Assembly: GCF_007995155.1 (NCBI RefSeq)
Contig: NZ_CP042593.1
Span: forward strand, 3,142,001-3,206,000
From: Cytobacillus dafuensis
GTDB taxonomy: Bacteria; Bacillota; Bacilli; Bacillales; Cytobacillaceae
Length of the DNA stretch: 64,000 nt
Direction: 5' to 3'
The notes under the pieces were generated by a model. It made no database searches. It saw only the letters and a list, made by a program, of their open reading frames with translations, and was not told the origin of the DNA. Position 1 is the stretch's first letter, and every line of letters starts with the position of its first letter. Below are positions 30,066-37,542 of the stretch, piece by piece. The translations under genes were made by a program, and so were the position numbers.

Positions 30066-30205
30066 ATTAGAAAAACTTGACCTTTGCCAAGTCCTTTTTG
30101 ACTAAGGCCTTAGTTTTTCTTATGCGATCTTATTAGCAGATATTATTTGAAAACACTTCACTTTAGTACGTTAATAAACTTAAACTTTCTTATTAGCTAA
30201 AATAA
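30066..30205 (+). repeat. Dispersed GCCAAGTCC repeat, long copy
   Basis: Begins TTAGAAAAACTTG, has the GCCAAGTCCTTTTTG core, then TTAGTTTTTCTTATGCGATC and ends near CTTATTAGCTAAAA. AGAAAAACT pairs with AGTTTTTCT. Related copies are at about 61735-61868 and 63660-63786. Together with the repeat at 29985 it fills the 29961-30304 gap; no gene is seen there. Confidence 0.55.
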
Positions 30206-30235
30206 AAATCTCCCATCAAATATGATAGGAGATTT
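30206..30235 (-). terminator. gudB terminator
   Basis: AAATCTCCTATCA and TG.TGGGAGATTT stem with TTTTTATTTT on minus, 70 bp past the gudB stop. Confidence 0.75.
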
Positions 30236-30304
30236 CCAATAAAGAATCAAATGAACAACTTATCATAACTAATAACTATAAGCTCGTAAAAAAAGTCGTT
30301 CCTC

Positions 30305-31579
30305 TTATACCCAACCACGGAATCTTGAAGCTTCAGCCATTTTGCGAACTCCAACCATATAAGCAGCAAGACGCATGTCCACACGGCGAGATTGCGCTGT
30401 TTCATAAATATTATTGAAAGATTGCACTAAGATTTTCTGAAGTTTTTCTTCAATCTCATCCTCAGACCAGTAATAACCTTGGTTATTTTGTACCCATTCA
30501 AAGTAGGAAACTGTTACTCCACCAGCTGATGCTAAAACATCAGGTACAAGTAAAATTCCACGTTCAGTTAATATTTGAGTAGCTTCCAATGTTGTTGGAC
30601 CATTTGCAGCTTCAACAACAATTTTCGCTTTAATATTGTGTGCGTTTTCATCTGTAATTTGATTTTCGATTGCAGCTGGAACTAAAATATCGCAATCTAA
30701 CTCTAAAAGTTCTTTATTTGTAATTGTATCGTTAAATAGATTTGTTACTGTTCCAAAGCTGTCGCGACGGTCTAGTAAATAATCTATATCTAATCCATTT
30801 GGATCATGTAATGCACCGTAAGCATCGGATATACCAATAACTTTTGCCCCAGCATCATGAAGGAACTTAGACAAGAAGCTTCCAGCGTTTCCAAAACCCT
30901 GCACTACAACTCGTGCACCTTCTAATTCAATGCCTTTCTTCTTAGCAGCTTCTCTAATGCAGATTGTTACACCTTTAGCAGTCGCTGTTTCACGACCGTG
31001 TGAACCGCCTAATACTAATGGCTTTCCAGTAATAAATCCTGGTGAGTTGTACTCATCTATTCTACTGTACTCATCCATCATCCATGCCATAATTTGTGAG
31101 TTTGTAAATACGTCTGGTGCTGGAATATCTTTTGTCGGTCCAACAATTTGACTAATTGCACGTACGTATCCACGGCTTAGTGCTTCCAATTCTCGGAAAG
31201 ACATATTACGTGGATCACAAATTATTCCACCTTTTCCTCCACCATATGGAAGATCAACTATTCCACACTTTAAGCTCATCCAAATTGAAAGGGCTTTAAC
31301 TTCCTTTTCAGTTACTCCTGGATGAAAACGGATTCCACCTTTTGTTGGTCCAACTGCATCATTATGCTGCGCACGGTAGCCAGTGAAGACTTTCACTGTT
31401 CCATCATCCATCCGGATAGGGATTTTAACTGTCATCATTCGTAGAGGCTCTTTCAGAAGCTCGAATACCTCATCAGAATAACCTAGCTTTTCCAATGCCT
31501 TATGAATAACAGTTTGGGTTGACTTTAACACGTCAAGCTTGTCTTCTCTATTTGTCTCAGTACCATTATTGGCTACCAT
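30305..31579 (-). CDS. gudB: NAD-specific glutamate dehydrogenase GudB
   Basis: Catabolic deamination of glutamate to 2-oxoglutarate and ammonia. The 424 residues include the catalytic-lysine segment PYGGGKGGI, GPTKDIPAPDV and the NAD fold VQGFGNAGS. The ATG at 31579 has AGGAGG upstream; a 17-codon extension is rejected. In laboratory B. subtilis gudB is silenced by a 9-bp repeat giving a duplicated VKA; here the segment reads TEKEVKALSIWM once, so the enzyme should be active. Confidence 0.95.
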   Translation of the reverse strand: MVANNGTETNREDKLDVLKSTQTVIHKALEKLGYSDEVFELLKEPLRMMTVKIPIRMDDGTVKVFTGYRAQHNDAVGPTKGGIRFHPGVTEKEVKALSIWMSLKCGIVDLPYGGGKGGIICDPRNMSFRELEALSRGYVRAISQIVGPTKDIPAPDVFTNSQIMAWMMDEYSRIDEYNSPGFITGKPLVLGGSHGRETATAKGVTICIREAAKKKGIELEGARVVVQGFGNAGSFLSKFLHDAGAKVIGISDAYGALHDPNGLDIDYLLDRRDSFGTVTNLFNDTITNKELLELDCDILVPAAIENQITDENAHNIKAKIVVEAANGPTTLEATQILTERGILLVPDVLASAGGVTVSYFEWVQNNQGYYWSEDEIEEKLQKILVQSFNNIYETAQSRRVDMRLAAYMVGVRKMAEASRFRGWV

Positions 31580-31698
31580 TTTGTGTAAACCTCCTAGAAT
31601 CACTTTCATTTGTTGTCCGCTTCCAGACATTAGTATACACCTTTGATTTTTTTATGCAAGATGAAAAAAGTTTTTTTCCGCATTTTTTGATAATTTTA

Positions 31699-31712
31699 TG
31701 TAAACGCTCTCA
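31699..31712. promoter_or_regulatory. cre-like catabolite control site upstream of gudB
   Basis: TGTAAACGCTCTCA fits every fixed position of the CcpA consensus TGWNANCGNTNWCA. It lies about 120 bp before the gudB ATG, just downstream of a candidate promoter, a position suited to repression or roadblock. Confidence 0.55.
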
Positions 31713-31728
31713 ATTCATTTATATAAAG

Positions 31729-31757
31729 TATGTACGAAGTTTCTATACCCCACTCAA
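31729..31757 (-). promoter_or_regulatory. Candidate SigA promoter for gudB
   Basis: On minus, TTGAGT, 17 bases, TACATA, about 150 bp before gudB. The cre-like site begins about 16 bp downstream of the -10 box. Confidence 0.4.
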
Positions 31758-31804
31758 TCATTACGTTTAGAGAAAGTGTTAAGAACAAAAAATGAAGAAG
31801 TATG

Positions 31805-31829
31805 AAAAGAGGAGGAATAAATCCTCCTC
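31805..31829 (-). terminator. mecB terminator
   Basis: GAGGAGGA and TCCTCCTC stem followed on minus by TTTTC. Confidence 0.6.
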
Positions 31830-31849
31830 AAAAATATATTTAGCTATCA

Positions 31850-32428
31850 TTACTTAAAAAAATATACAAGCTTTTCTATAGCACTGTCCTTCATAACTAC
31901 AGATCCGTATTCTTCCAGCATATGAATGCTTACCATTGAAGGATTTCCGTATTCTGTTAGAACCGCGACAAGTCTATTTATATCATTCGCATTTTGATTG
32001 GAAAGATAAAAATAATAGGAGTCTTTAAAAGCATAAAGGGTGCCGTTTGTAATGTTCATATTATTAAGACGCTTTGCAAGCTGAATCACATTTTCAAATT
32101 CCCTAAATTCAAAAAGGATTTCCTCGTCCCCACCCATTATTAACTGCATTTCGATAAAGCCATCCTGAAGAAGCTCCTCATCGTCCTGTTCTTCCATTGT
32201 AACGATCATTATCATCCCTTGTGCTTGCATAGAGAAAATCTCTACAGCAACTGAGCCTTGAATTTCAACCCCGAATTCTGCACTCGCTTCGTCAAGCATA
32301 TCATGAAAAAGTTGATGCCATTTCATGGAATCCTTCCAAATATCTTCTTTTGTAAGCCCTCTTTCCGATAAATCATCTAGGGTAAGAAATATTTTAATTT
32401 TATTGTAATTTAATCGTTCTAAGCGCAT
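31850..32428 (-). CDS. mecB: Adaptor protein MecB (YpbH), MecA paralogue
   Basis: MecA-family adaptor that targets substrates to ClpC. The 192 residues open MRLERLNYNKIKIFLTLDDL, an N-terminal substrate-binding domain, followed by an acidic linker and a C-terminal ClpC-binding domain with FEFREFENVIQLAKRL and YYFYL. AGGGGG precedes the ATG at 32428; 29 upstream codons are rejected. The place beside gudB and ypbG points to the YpbH paralogue rather than MecA itself. Confidence 0.88.
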   Translation of the reverse strand: MRLERLNYNKIKIFLTLDDLSERGLTKEDIWKDSMKWHQLFHDMLDEASAEFGVEIQGSVAVEIFSMQAQGMIMIVTMEEQDDEELLQDGFIEMQLIMGGDEEILFEFREFENVIQLAKRLNNMNITNGTLYAFKDSYYFYLSNQNANDINRLVAVLTEYGNPSMVSIHMLEEYGSVVMKDSAIEKLVYFFK

Positions 32429-32539
32429 GTATATGCCCCCTGATGTGAACCAACTCTTTTGTTTAGTGTATGAAAGTAAAAAAAATTGGTGAGTCATGTA
32501 AGTTATTTTACCCAATTTGCGCTTTTTTCCGCTTCACTC

Positions 32540-33319
32540 TTAATATTTGTTACCCTTTTTTATTGTCACAAGATGTGTTTCTGATTTTGCACCCAATCTT
32601 AACGGCAAAGCAGTTGTTCCGTAGCCATTACTAGTTAATAAAACTGTTTCTTTTCGCTTCTTTAAACCACCTTTTTGATACGGACTATAGCCCAAAATAT
32701 GAATTTGGCCACCATGGGTATGCCCACTTAACACTAAACGTATTTGGTGCTCCTTTTTTATTTTGCTGATAATTTGTGGATTATGGCTAACTAAAATTTT
32801 AAATCCAGTGTCATCTGCATCTTCTAATGCTAAATCTAATCTGTCGCGTTTTCTGCCTATATCATCAATTCCTAAAAGGATTAACTTATCTCCTTTTACC
32901 GATTCGAAGGAAACAGCCGTATTGGCGAGAACCTTTATCCCACAATCTAATAGAAGGGCATCTAACGCACGAAAATCCACTTCGTAGTCATTATTTCCCC
33001 AAACAAAATATACTGGGCCCAGCTTTCTTAAATTTTGGAGATTTTGTTTTACTCTTTCAAAGGGTACCCCCTTTTCCAATAAATCTCCCCCTATAATAAC
33101 CAAATCGGCCTTTTTTGATAGTACTTCCTCTATAATTTTGTCAGAGATAACTCTCTTATGTATATCAGAAATGAAAAAAATCTTGACTTCCCCAAAGCTT
33201 TCTGGAAAGTCTGAAAAAGTAACTACATTTTGAATAACTCGGTCAGCAAAAGCTTCCTTGGACATATAAATAAGAAGTCCTACTCCGAGAATTAATACAA
33301 ATGTGATAATAAAAATCAT
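32540..33319 (-). CDS. ypbG: Membrane-anchored metallophosphoesterase YpbG
   Basis: Calcineurin-like phosphoesterase of unknown substrate. A membrane helix (about 1-18) is followed by metal-binding motifs in order: ISDIHKR, GGDLLEKG, WGNNDYE, SHNPQ and SGHTHGGQ. The protein has 259 residues. The ATG at 33319 has AGGAGG close before it; a GTG five codons earlier overlaps that ribosome site. The start may be either. Confidence 0.85.
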   Translation of the reverse strand: MIFIITFVLILGVGLLIYMSKEAFADRVIQNVVTFSDFPESFGEVKIFFISDIHKRVISDKIIEEVLSKKADLVIIGGDLLEKGVPFERVKQNLQNLRKLGPVYFVWGNNDYEVDFRALDALLLDCGIKVLANTAVSFESVKGDKLILLGIDDIGRKRDRLDLALEDADDTGFKILVSHNPQIISKIKKEHQIRLVLSGHTHGGQIHILGYSPYQKGGLKKRKETVLLTSNGYGTTALPLRLGAKSETHLVTIKKGNKY

Positions 33320-33371
33320 AATGCCTCCTGCCACGTATTCAATCGACTAGTTTTCAACAAATTATAGCTTC

Positions 33372-33734
33372 TTAAAAATCTATAGAAATAATACCATATA
33401 TAATTGAAAAACAGAAAAATACTACTGTTTGCCAAAACCCAATATTTATTAAGGTAATAAAATTAATAACAAATATAATGCATATTAGAACATTAAAATT
33501 ACATTCCCTATTTTTTATTGAATCAATTGCCTTTAAAATCATTTCTTCTCTGATCATTTCTGCAGTGATTAGAACACCAACGATAATAACAAGGCTAGCT
33601 GCAAAAAAATTTAAGGGATTTAATATATATGAAAACACAAGTTCCGTAATATTAATTATTGGAATTGGAAACCATTCTATAAACAATAATCCACAGAAAA
33701 AACTAATGATACAATAAAATGCATGACGATTCAA
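33372..33734 (-). CDS. Small integral membrane protein, unknown
   Basis: About 120 residues with three or four hydrophobic helices (roughly 4-24, 32-55, 82-98 and 102-117). No family is recognised. The best start is TTG at 33734 because GGGGAGGGA lies 6-7 bases upstream; a TTG at 33755 lacks a ribosome site. That ribosome site is the 3' arm of the terminator of the preceding gene, an unusual arrangement. Confidence 0.6.
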   Translation of the reverse strand: MNRHAFYCIISFFCGLLFIEWFPIPIINITELVFSYILNPLNFFAASLVIIVGVLITAEMIREEMILKAIDSIKNRECNFNVLICIIFVINFITLINIGFWQTVVFFCFSIIYGIISIDF

Positions 33735-33775
33735 AAAGAATCCCTCCCCATACAAATTGTATGAGAGGGATTCTT
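33733..33775 (-). terminator. Terminator of the CBS/ACT gene with an embedded Shine-Dalgarno
   Basis: AAGAATCCCTC and GAGGGATTCTT form an 11-bp outer stem, with an inner ATACA/TGTAT stem, and TTTTT follows on minus. The strand arm GGGGAGGGATTC also serves as ribosome site of the next gene. Confidence 0.8.
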
Positions 33776-33784
33776 CTTCCTTTC

Positions 33785-34417
33785 TTAATCTTCGTGAACA
33801 TCAAGAATTCTAAATCCTGAAGCTTCTAGTTTTTCTATAAATTTTTGTATATTGTCCTTCTTTTCAATCTTCATCACGATTCTGCGAACTAGCTTATCAG
33901 TCTCATCAAAGGTTACAATGGAAATAATATGCTCATGGAATTGATGGGCTATTTCTGACAACCTCGCCAATCTTCCTTCTGTTTCAGATGCAGTAAAGGC
34001 AATACGTACACCTGGTTTATTCATTCCAAATGCAGATTGGAATTGATTTAGGACATCAAATCGTGTAACAATCCCTGCAAATTTCTGTTTTTCATCAAGA
34101 ACTGCAAGAAGTGGGAAATCCTTCAAACTAAGGAAAGTTTTCTCGAAAATTTCATTCCCCTTAAGATATTGATCCTTATGGGTTGCAATATCCTTCACTT
34201 TTGTATTCTGCAAATAATCTTCCTTCGTTTGTCCAGCATTAAAATAGTTTTCATAGATTCTGTACCTTGTTACGACACCAAGATAGGTATCACCATCTAA
34301 AACTGGTAATCCATCAATATGATGCTCTTCTAATTTTTCGAGTGCTTCCTTAATTGATGATTCGTGATCAATCGTATAACTAGAATGTCTAGGAATCATA
34401 ACGCTTTTGACAAACAT
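33785..34417 (-). CDS. AcuB-like protein with two CBS domains and a C-terminal ACT-like domain
   Basis: 210 residues. Two CBS repeats are visible: MIPRHSSYTIDHESSIKEAL...HIDGLPVLD (about 5-65) and VKDIATHKDQYLKG...FPLLAVLDE (about 75-130). The tail RIAFTASETEGRLARLSEIAH onward resembles an ACT domain. This CBS-CBS-ACT layout equals AcuB, whose ligand is an adenine nucleotide or unknown. GAGGTG precedes the ATG at 34417. It runs divergently from cotJABC and is not near acetoin or acetyl-CoA genes. Confidence 0.75.
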   Translation of the reverse strand: MFVKSVMIPRHSSYTIDHESSIKEALEKLEEHHIDGLPVLDGDTYLGVVTRYRIYENYFNAGQTKEDYLQNTKVKDIATHKDQYLKGNEIFEKTFLSLKDFPLLAVLDEKQKFAGIVTRFDVLNQFQSAFGMNKPGVRIAFTASETEGRLARLSEIAHQFHEHIISIVTFDETDKLVRRIVMKIEKKDNIQKFIEKLEASGFRILDVHED

Positions 34418-34554
34418 TTCAATCACCTCAAAGTATTATTTACAGTTGCGTATTTAATAATTCTACAATAATATTTAAAATCCCTTTTTATATCTAACAT
34501 GAATTATAAATTTTTGTCATAAGATTGAATGAGTCACATAAGAGGAGGGACAAC

Positions 34555-34785
34555 ATGTTTACACTTCAAAAAGCTTGGCATCCATATATTAGCCCCTTTG
34601 ATCCTTGTAAGCCTATTACAGTAAAAACGTATTCGACCCCACCCAATCTCTATATGGGTTTTCAGCCTCCAAATCTCCCTCAATTTTCACCAACAGAGGC
34701 ATTAAGAGCTGGTACACTATGGAAGGCCTTTTATGATCCTTGGTATAGTCCATATGAAAAAGCCAAAAGGGGGCAGTCTCAATGA
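34555..34785 (+). CDS. cotJA: Spore coat associated protein CotJA
   Basis: 76-residue Pro/Tyr/Trp-rich coat protein; WHPYISPFDPC, PPNLYMGFQPPNLPQF and ALRAGTLWKAFYDPWYSPY are family features. The ATG at 34555 has GAGGAGGG upstream; ten earlier in-frame codons have none. First gene of the cotJABC operon, overlapping cotJB by 4 bp. Confidence 0.93.
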   Translation: MFTLQKAWHPYISPFDPCKPITVKTYSTPPNLYMGFQPPNLPQFSPTEALRAGTLWKAFYDPWYSPYEKAKRGQSQ

Positions 34786-35042
34786 AACAAATGCCTGCCG
34801 ATTACTATCAATTATTAGAACAACTCCAAGCTGTTGATTTTGTATTAGTGGAACTCACCTTATATTTAGATACCCATAATGATGATGAGGATACTATCAA
34901 TCAATTTAACCATTATGTAAGTGAAAGAAAAAAAATTAGCAGGGCATTTGAAAGCAAATTCGGTCCACTTATGCAATTTGGGCATAGCTATTCAGGAAAA
35001 CCATGGAATTGGGTTGATACTCCATGGCCATGGCAAGTGTAA
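34782..35042 (+). CDS. cotJB: Spore coat protein CotJB
   Basis: 86 residues with YYQLLEQLQAVDFVLVELTLYLDTH, the helical CotJB core, and the aromatic C-terminal WNWVDTPWPWQV. Start and stop overlap with cotJA (ATGA) indicate coupling. It co-assembles with CotJC in the inner coat of B. subtilis. Confidence 0.93.
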   Translation: MKQMPADYYQLLEQLQAVDFVLVELTLYLDTHNDDEDTINQFNHYVSERKKISRAFESKFGPLMQFGHSYSGKPWNWVDTPWPWQV

Positions 35043-35085
35043 AACGAATTTTAGAAGTTGTTTATGAAGGAGGGGCTGAATAGAT

Positions 35086-35655
35086 ATGTGGGTCTATGAA
35101 AAAAAATTGCAATACCCAGTTCGTGTAGGTACTTGTAACCCAAAGCTCGCAAAATTCTTAATAGAACAATACGGTGGAGCAGATGGAGAACTTGCTGCTG
35201 CTTTACGATATCTAAATCAGCGCTACACCATTCCAGATAAGGTCATCGGACTTCTCACAGATATTGGAACAGAAGAGTTTGCTCATTTAGAAATGATTGC
35301 CACAATGGTGTATAAGCTAACGAAGGATGCAACACCAGAACAAATGAAAGCAGCTGGTCTAGGCGCTCATTATGCTAATCATGATAATGCACTTTATTAT
35401 GAGAATGCTGCTGGATCACCTTGGACTGCCACCTATATACAAGCTAAAGGTGATCCAATTGCTGATTTATACGAGGATATTGCTGCAGAAGAAAAAGCAC
35501 GCGCAACTTATCAATGGATCATCAATATGAGTGATGATACCGACTTAAATGATAGCTTACGTTTCTTAAGGGAAAGGGAAATCATACATTCACAAAGGTT
35601 CAGAGAAGCTGTTGAGATTCTAAAGGATGAACAAGGGAAAAAGAGGGTATTTTAG
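35086..35655 (+). CDS. cotJC: Spore coat protein CotJC, manganese-catalase family
   Basis: 189 residues of the ferritin-like manganese catalase fold. Likely di-metal ligands are in AALRYLNQRY, GTEEFAHLEMIATMV and EKARATYQWI...EIIHSQRF. AGGAGG stands before the ATG. Known CotJC is a coat component; catalase activity is not proven by sequence. No clear terminator follows in the 53 bp to the convergent ypbF. Confidence 0.93.
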   Translation: MWVYEKKLQYPVRVGTCNPKLAKFLIEQYGGADGELAAALRYLNQRYTIPDKVIGLLTDIGTEEFAHLEMIATMVYKLTKDATPEQMKAAGLGAHYANHDNALYYENAAGSPWTATYIQAKGDPIADLYEDIAAEEKARATYQWIINMSDDTDLNDSLRFLREREIIHSQRFREAVEILKDEQGKKRVF

Positions 35656-35708
35656 TAGACATACCCTTCGGAAAAGAAGCAGGCAATTTTTTTTTGATTC
35701 TGCTTAAA

Positions 35709-36167
35709 TTATTTATTTTCATGATACAAATTAATATCATAATTTGCTTTCATCATTTCAAAAACGGTATGCCTGTTTTTCCATTCATCTTCCTTTTTCC
35801 AAAGATCTTTACTTTTGTCAATGATTTCACATCGTAAAGCATGATATTCTTTCTCTGCTTTTTCCCTTTTCTCTCGCAATAAATTCATAAGCCCGTACAA
35901 ACCAACAATAAATATTAGATAATAAAAATTAACAGACTGGTTGACATATGTCGAGAACATAGAAGCAAATGAATAGGAATAAGGCTTCATTATGGTTTGA
36001 TAAATATAGAAAAAGTAGAAAAATGACAAAAATACAGTTGCCCACATAATAATTAAATGCCTCAATTTATATTTATCAAACTTTCTTTTCCTTTCAACAA
36101 CTTTTTGAAGCATTTGTCTTGTAGCCTGATCAGTTCGATCATCTAACAGTTTTATTGATGACTCCAT
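35709..36167 (-). CDS. ypbF: YpbF-like membrane protein (DUF2663 type)
   Basis: 152 residues starting MESSIKLLDDRTDQATRQML. Two membrane helices lie at about 42-62 and 80-100, with a charged C-terminal coiled-coil-like tail (REKREKAEKEYHAL). GGAGGGGG precedes the ATG at 36167. The identity rests on N-terminal pattern, size and position after ypbE. Function unknown. Confidence 0.7.
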   Translation of the reverse strand: MESSIKLLDDRTDQATRQMLQKVVERKRKFDKYKLRHLIIMWATVFLSFFYFFYIYQTIMKPYSYSFASMFSTYVNQSVNFYYLIFIVGLYGLMNLLREKREKAEKEYHALRCEIIDKSKDLWKKEDEWKNRHTVFEMMKANYDINLYHENK

Positions 36168-36280
36168 TGTTCCCCCTCCATCTACATAGCCCATTAAGAA
36201 AACGAACAATAATTGTTCACATACCCTTTTTTTCTAGTTTATGAGCTTGTACCTCACTATATGATAGGGAGAATAAGAAT

Positions 36281-36952
36281 CTATTTTTTTGGAATGACTA
36301 AAACTTGCCCTACTTGAATTTCATCACTTTTCAGGTTATTTTCTTTTTTTATTATATCGACTCCTGATTGATATTTAAGTGCAATCCGAAAAATGTTTTC
36401 ATTCGGCTTCACAGTATGATAAATTACACCTTTATCATCTGCCTCTTGAACTTCCTTATCCTGTTGATTTAGTTCACTTTCTGAAGGAACTGCTGACCCT
36501 TTATTATCCGAATTCTCCTCTTCTTGCGTTTTAGGAACAGGGACGGATCCTTCTACTTTCTTTTCTGAATCATCTACTGACGAATCATCTTTATCCGGAA
36601 CTTCTTCTCTTTCCTCTATCTTTGTCTCTTTATCCTCATTTTCACTTTCATATCCAACTGCTTCATACCCTTGCTGATCTGTGCTAACCTTTTCTGCATT
36701 ACCAGGCTTATCCTTATTTAAAGAATAATGTATGCTGAATATCGCAATTGGCAGAAGAATAAACATTAAAGCTAGAAGACGTATAATAGGATATTTAACC
36801 TTCCATTTACTTTTTTGCCTTTTTTCTCGATGAAGCCTGCTTCTTGGTGGTAAAGAAGCTTTTTCTGCTGTCATGTCTTCTGGCTCCATGTTCCTATACA
36901 CTTTCTTCCGAAGCCGTTCTGCTTGATCTCTATAAGGGCCTTCTTTGTTCAT
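36281..36952 (-). CDS. ypbE: LysM-domain membrane protein YpbE
   Basis: 223 residues: a basic cytosolic N-terminus, one membrane helix (about 53-71), a long Glu/Ser/Lys-rich low-complexity spacer (80-170) and a C-terminal LysM domain (about 176-221; YHTVKPNENIFRIALKYQ). The type II topology places LysM outside, where it should bind peptidoglycan. It overlaps ypbD by 4 bp. Confidence 0.85.
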   Translation of the reverse strand: MNKEGPYRDQAERLRKKVYRNMEPEDMTAEKASLPPRSRLHREKRQKSKWKVKYPIIRLLALMFILLPIAIFSIHYSLNKDKPGNAEKVSTDQQGYEAVGYESENEDKETKIEEREEVPDKDDSSVDDSEKKVEGSVPVPKTQEEENSDNKGSAVPSESELNQQDKEVQEADDKGVIYHTVKPNENIFRIALKYQSGVDIIKKENNLKSDEIQVGQVLVIPKK

Positions 36953-37542
36953 GGTATATCCCTTCCTATATGTTTACGGTATTTTATAACTATTCCTAGT
37001 AAAAAATCAATAATAAAATGCATAAATATAGTCACAAATAAATTGTCTGTTATCAAGAATATATATCCTATTAAAAAGCTTAATACAATTACATTTAAAA
37101 ACAAAAACCAATTAAAAATATAACGATAATGAACAACAGCAAATACAATACTTGATACCACTAGTCCAAAATGTGTTTGAATAACACCACGAAATAATAG
37201 CTCCTCACAAAAAGCAACAATTGCAGCAATGAATGCGATATGAATGACACTTCTATTTCGAAATATCCTTTCATTTAATCCGCCATCATCGTAATAAGCA
37301 TGAGGTAAAAACTTCATTAAAGTAATATCAAGCATAACTACCAGCAATCCAGCTATTCCACCTATAAGCCACATATTCCGATCATGTAGTAAAAAGAGAT
37401 TAAGAAAATCTGAGATATGATCAAATAATATTAAGCCTAATATGGCTGATATTGCTAATAGGATTACTTGCGTTAAATATAAATGAAATAGCAGCTCCCT
37501 GTCTGAAAGCTCTTTAATTAACTCTGAATACTTATTCTTCAT
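36949..37542 (-). CDS. ypbD: CPBP-family intramembrane metalloprotease YpbD
   Basis: 197 residues with about five membrane helices. EELLFRGVIQ near 117-126 is the CPBP EExxxR motif and FAVVHYRYI plus FMHFIIDF supply the conserved histidines. The frame starts inside recQ; ATG at 37542 (after AGTGAGAG) and GTG at 37554 are both possible. Part of the tightly overlapping ypbB-recQ-ypbD-ypbE operon. Confidence 0.85.
   Translation of the reverse strand: MKNKYSELIKELSDRELLFHLYLTQVILLAISAILGLILFDHISDFLNLFLLHDRNMWLIGGIAGLLVVMLDITLMKFLPHAYYDDGGLNERIFRNRSVIHIAFIAAIVAFCEELLFRGVIQTHFGLVVSSIVFAVVHYRYIFNWFLFLNVIVLSFLIGYIFLITDNLFVTIFMHFIIDFLLGIVIKYRKHIGRDIP

Noticed and set aside
34517..34544. SigE-like TCATAAG-N13-CATAAGAG before cotJA
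   Set aside because: It would start transcription inside or after the ribosome binding site, leaving almost no leader; the true promoter should lie further upstream.
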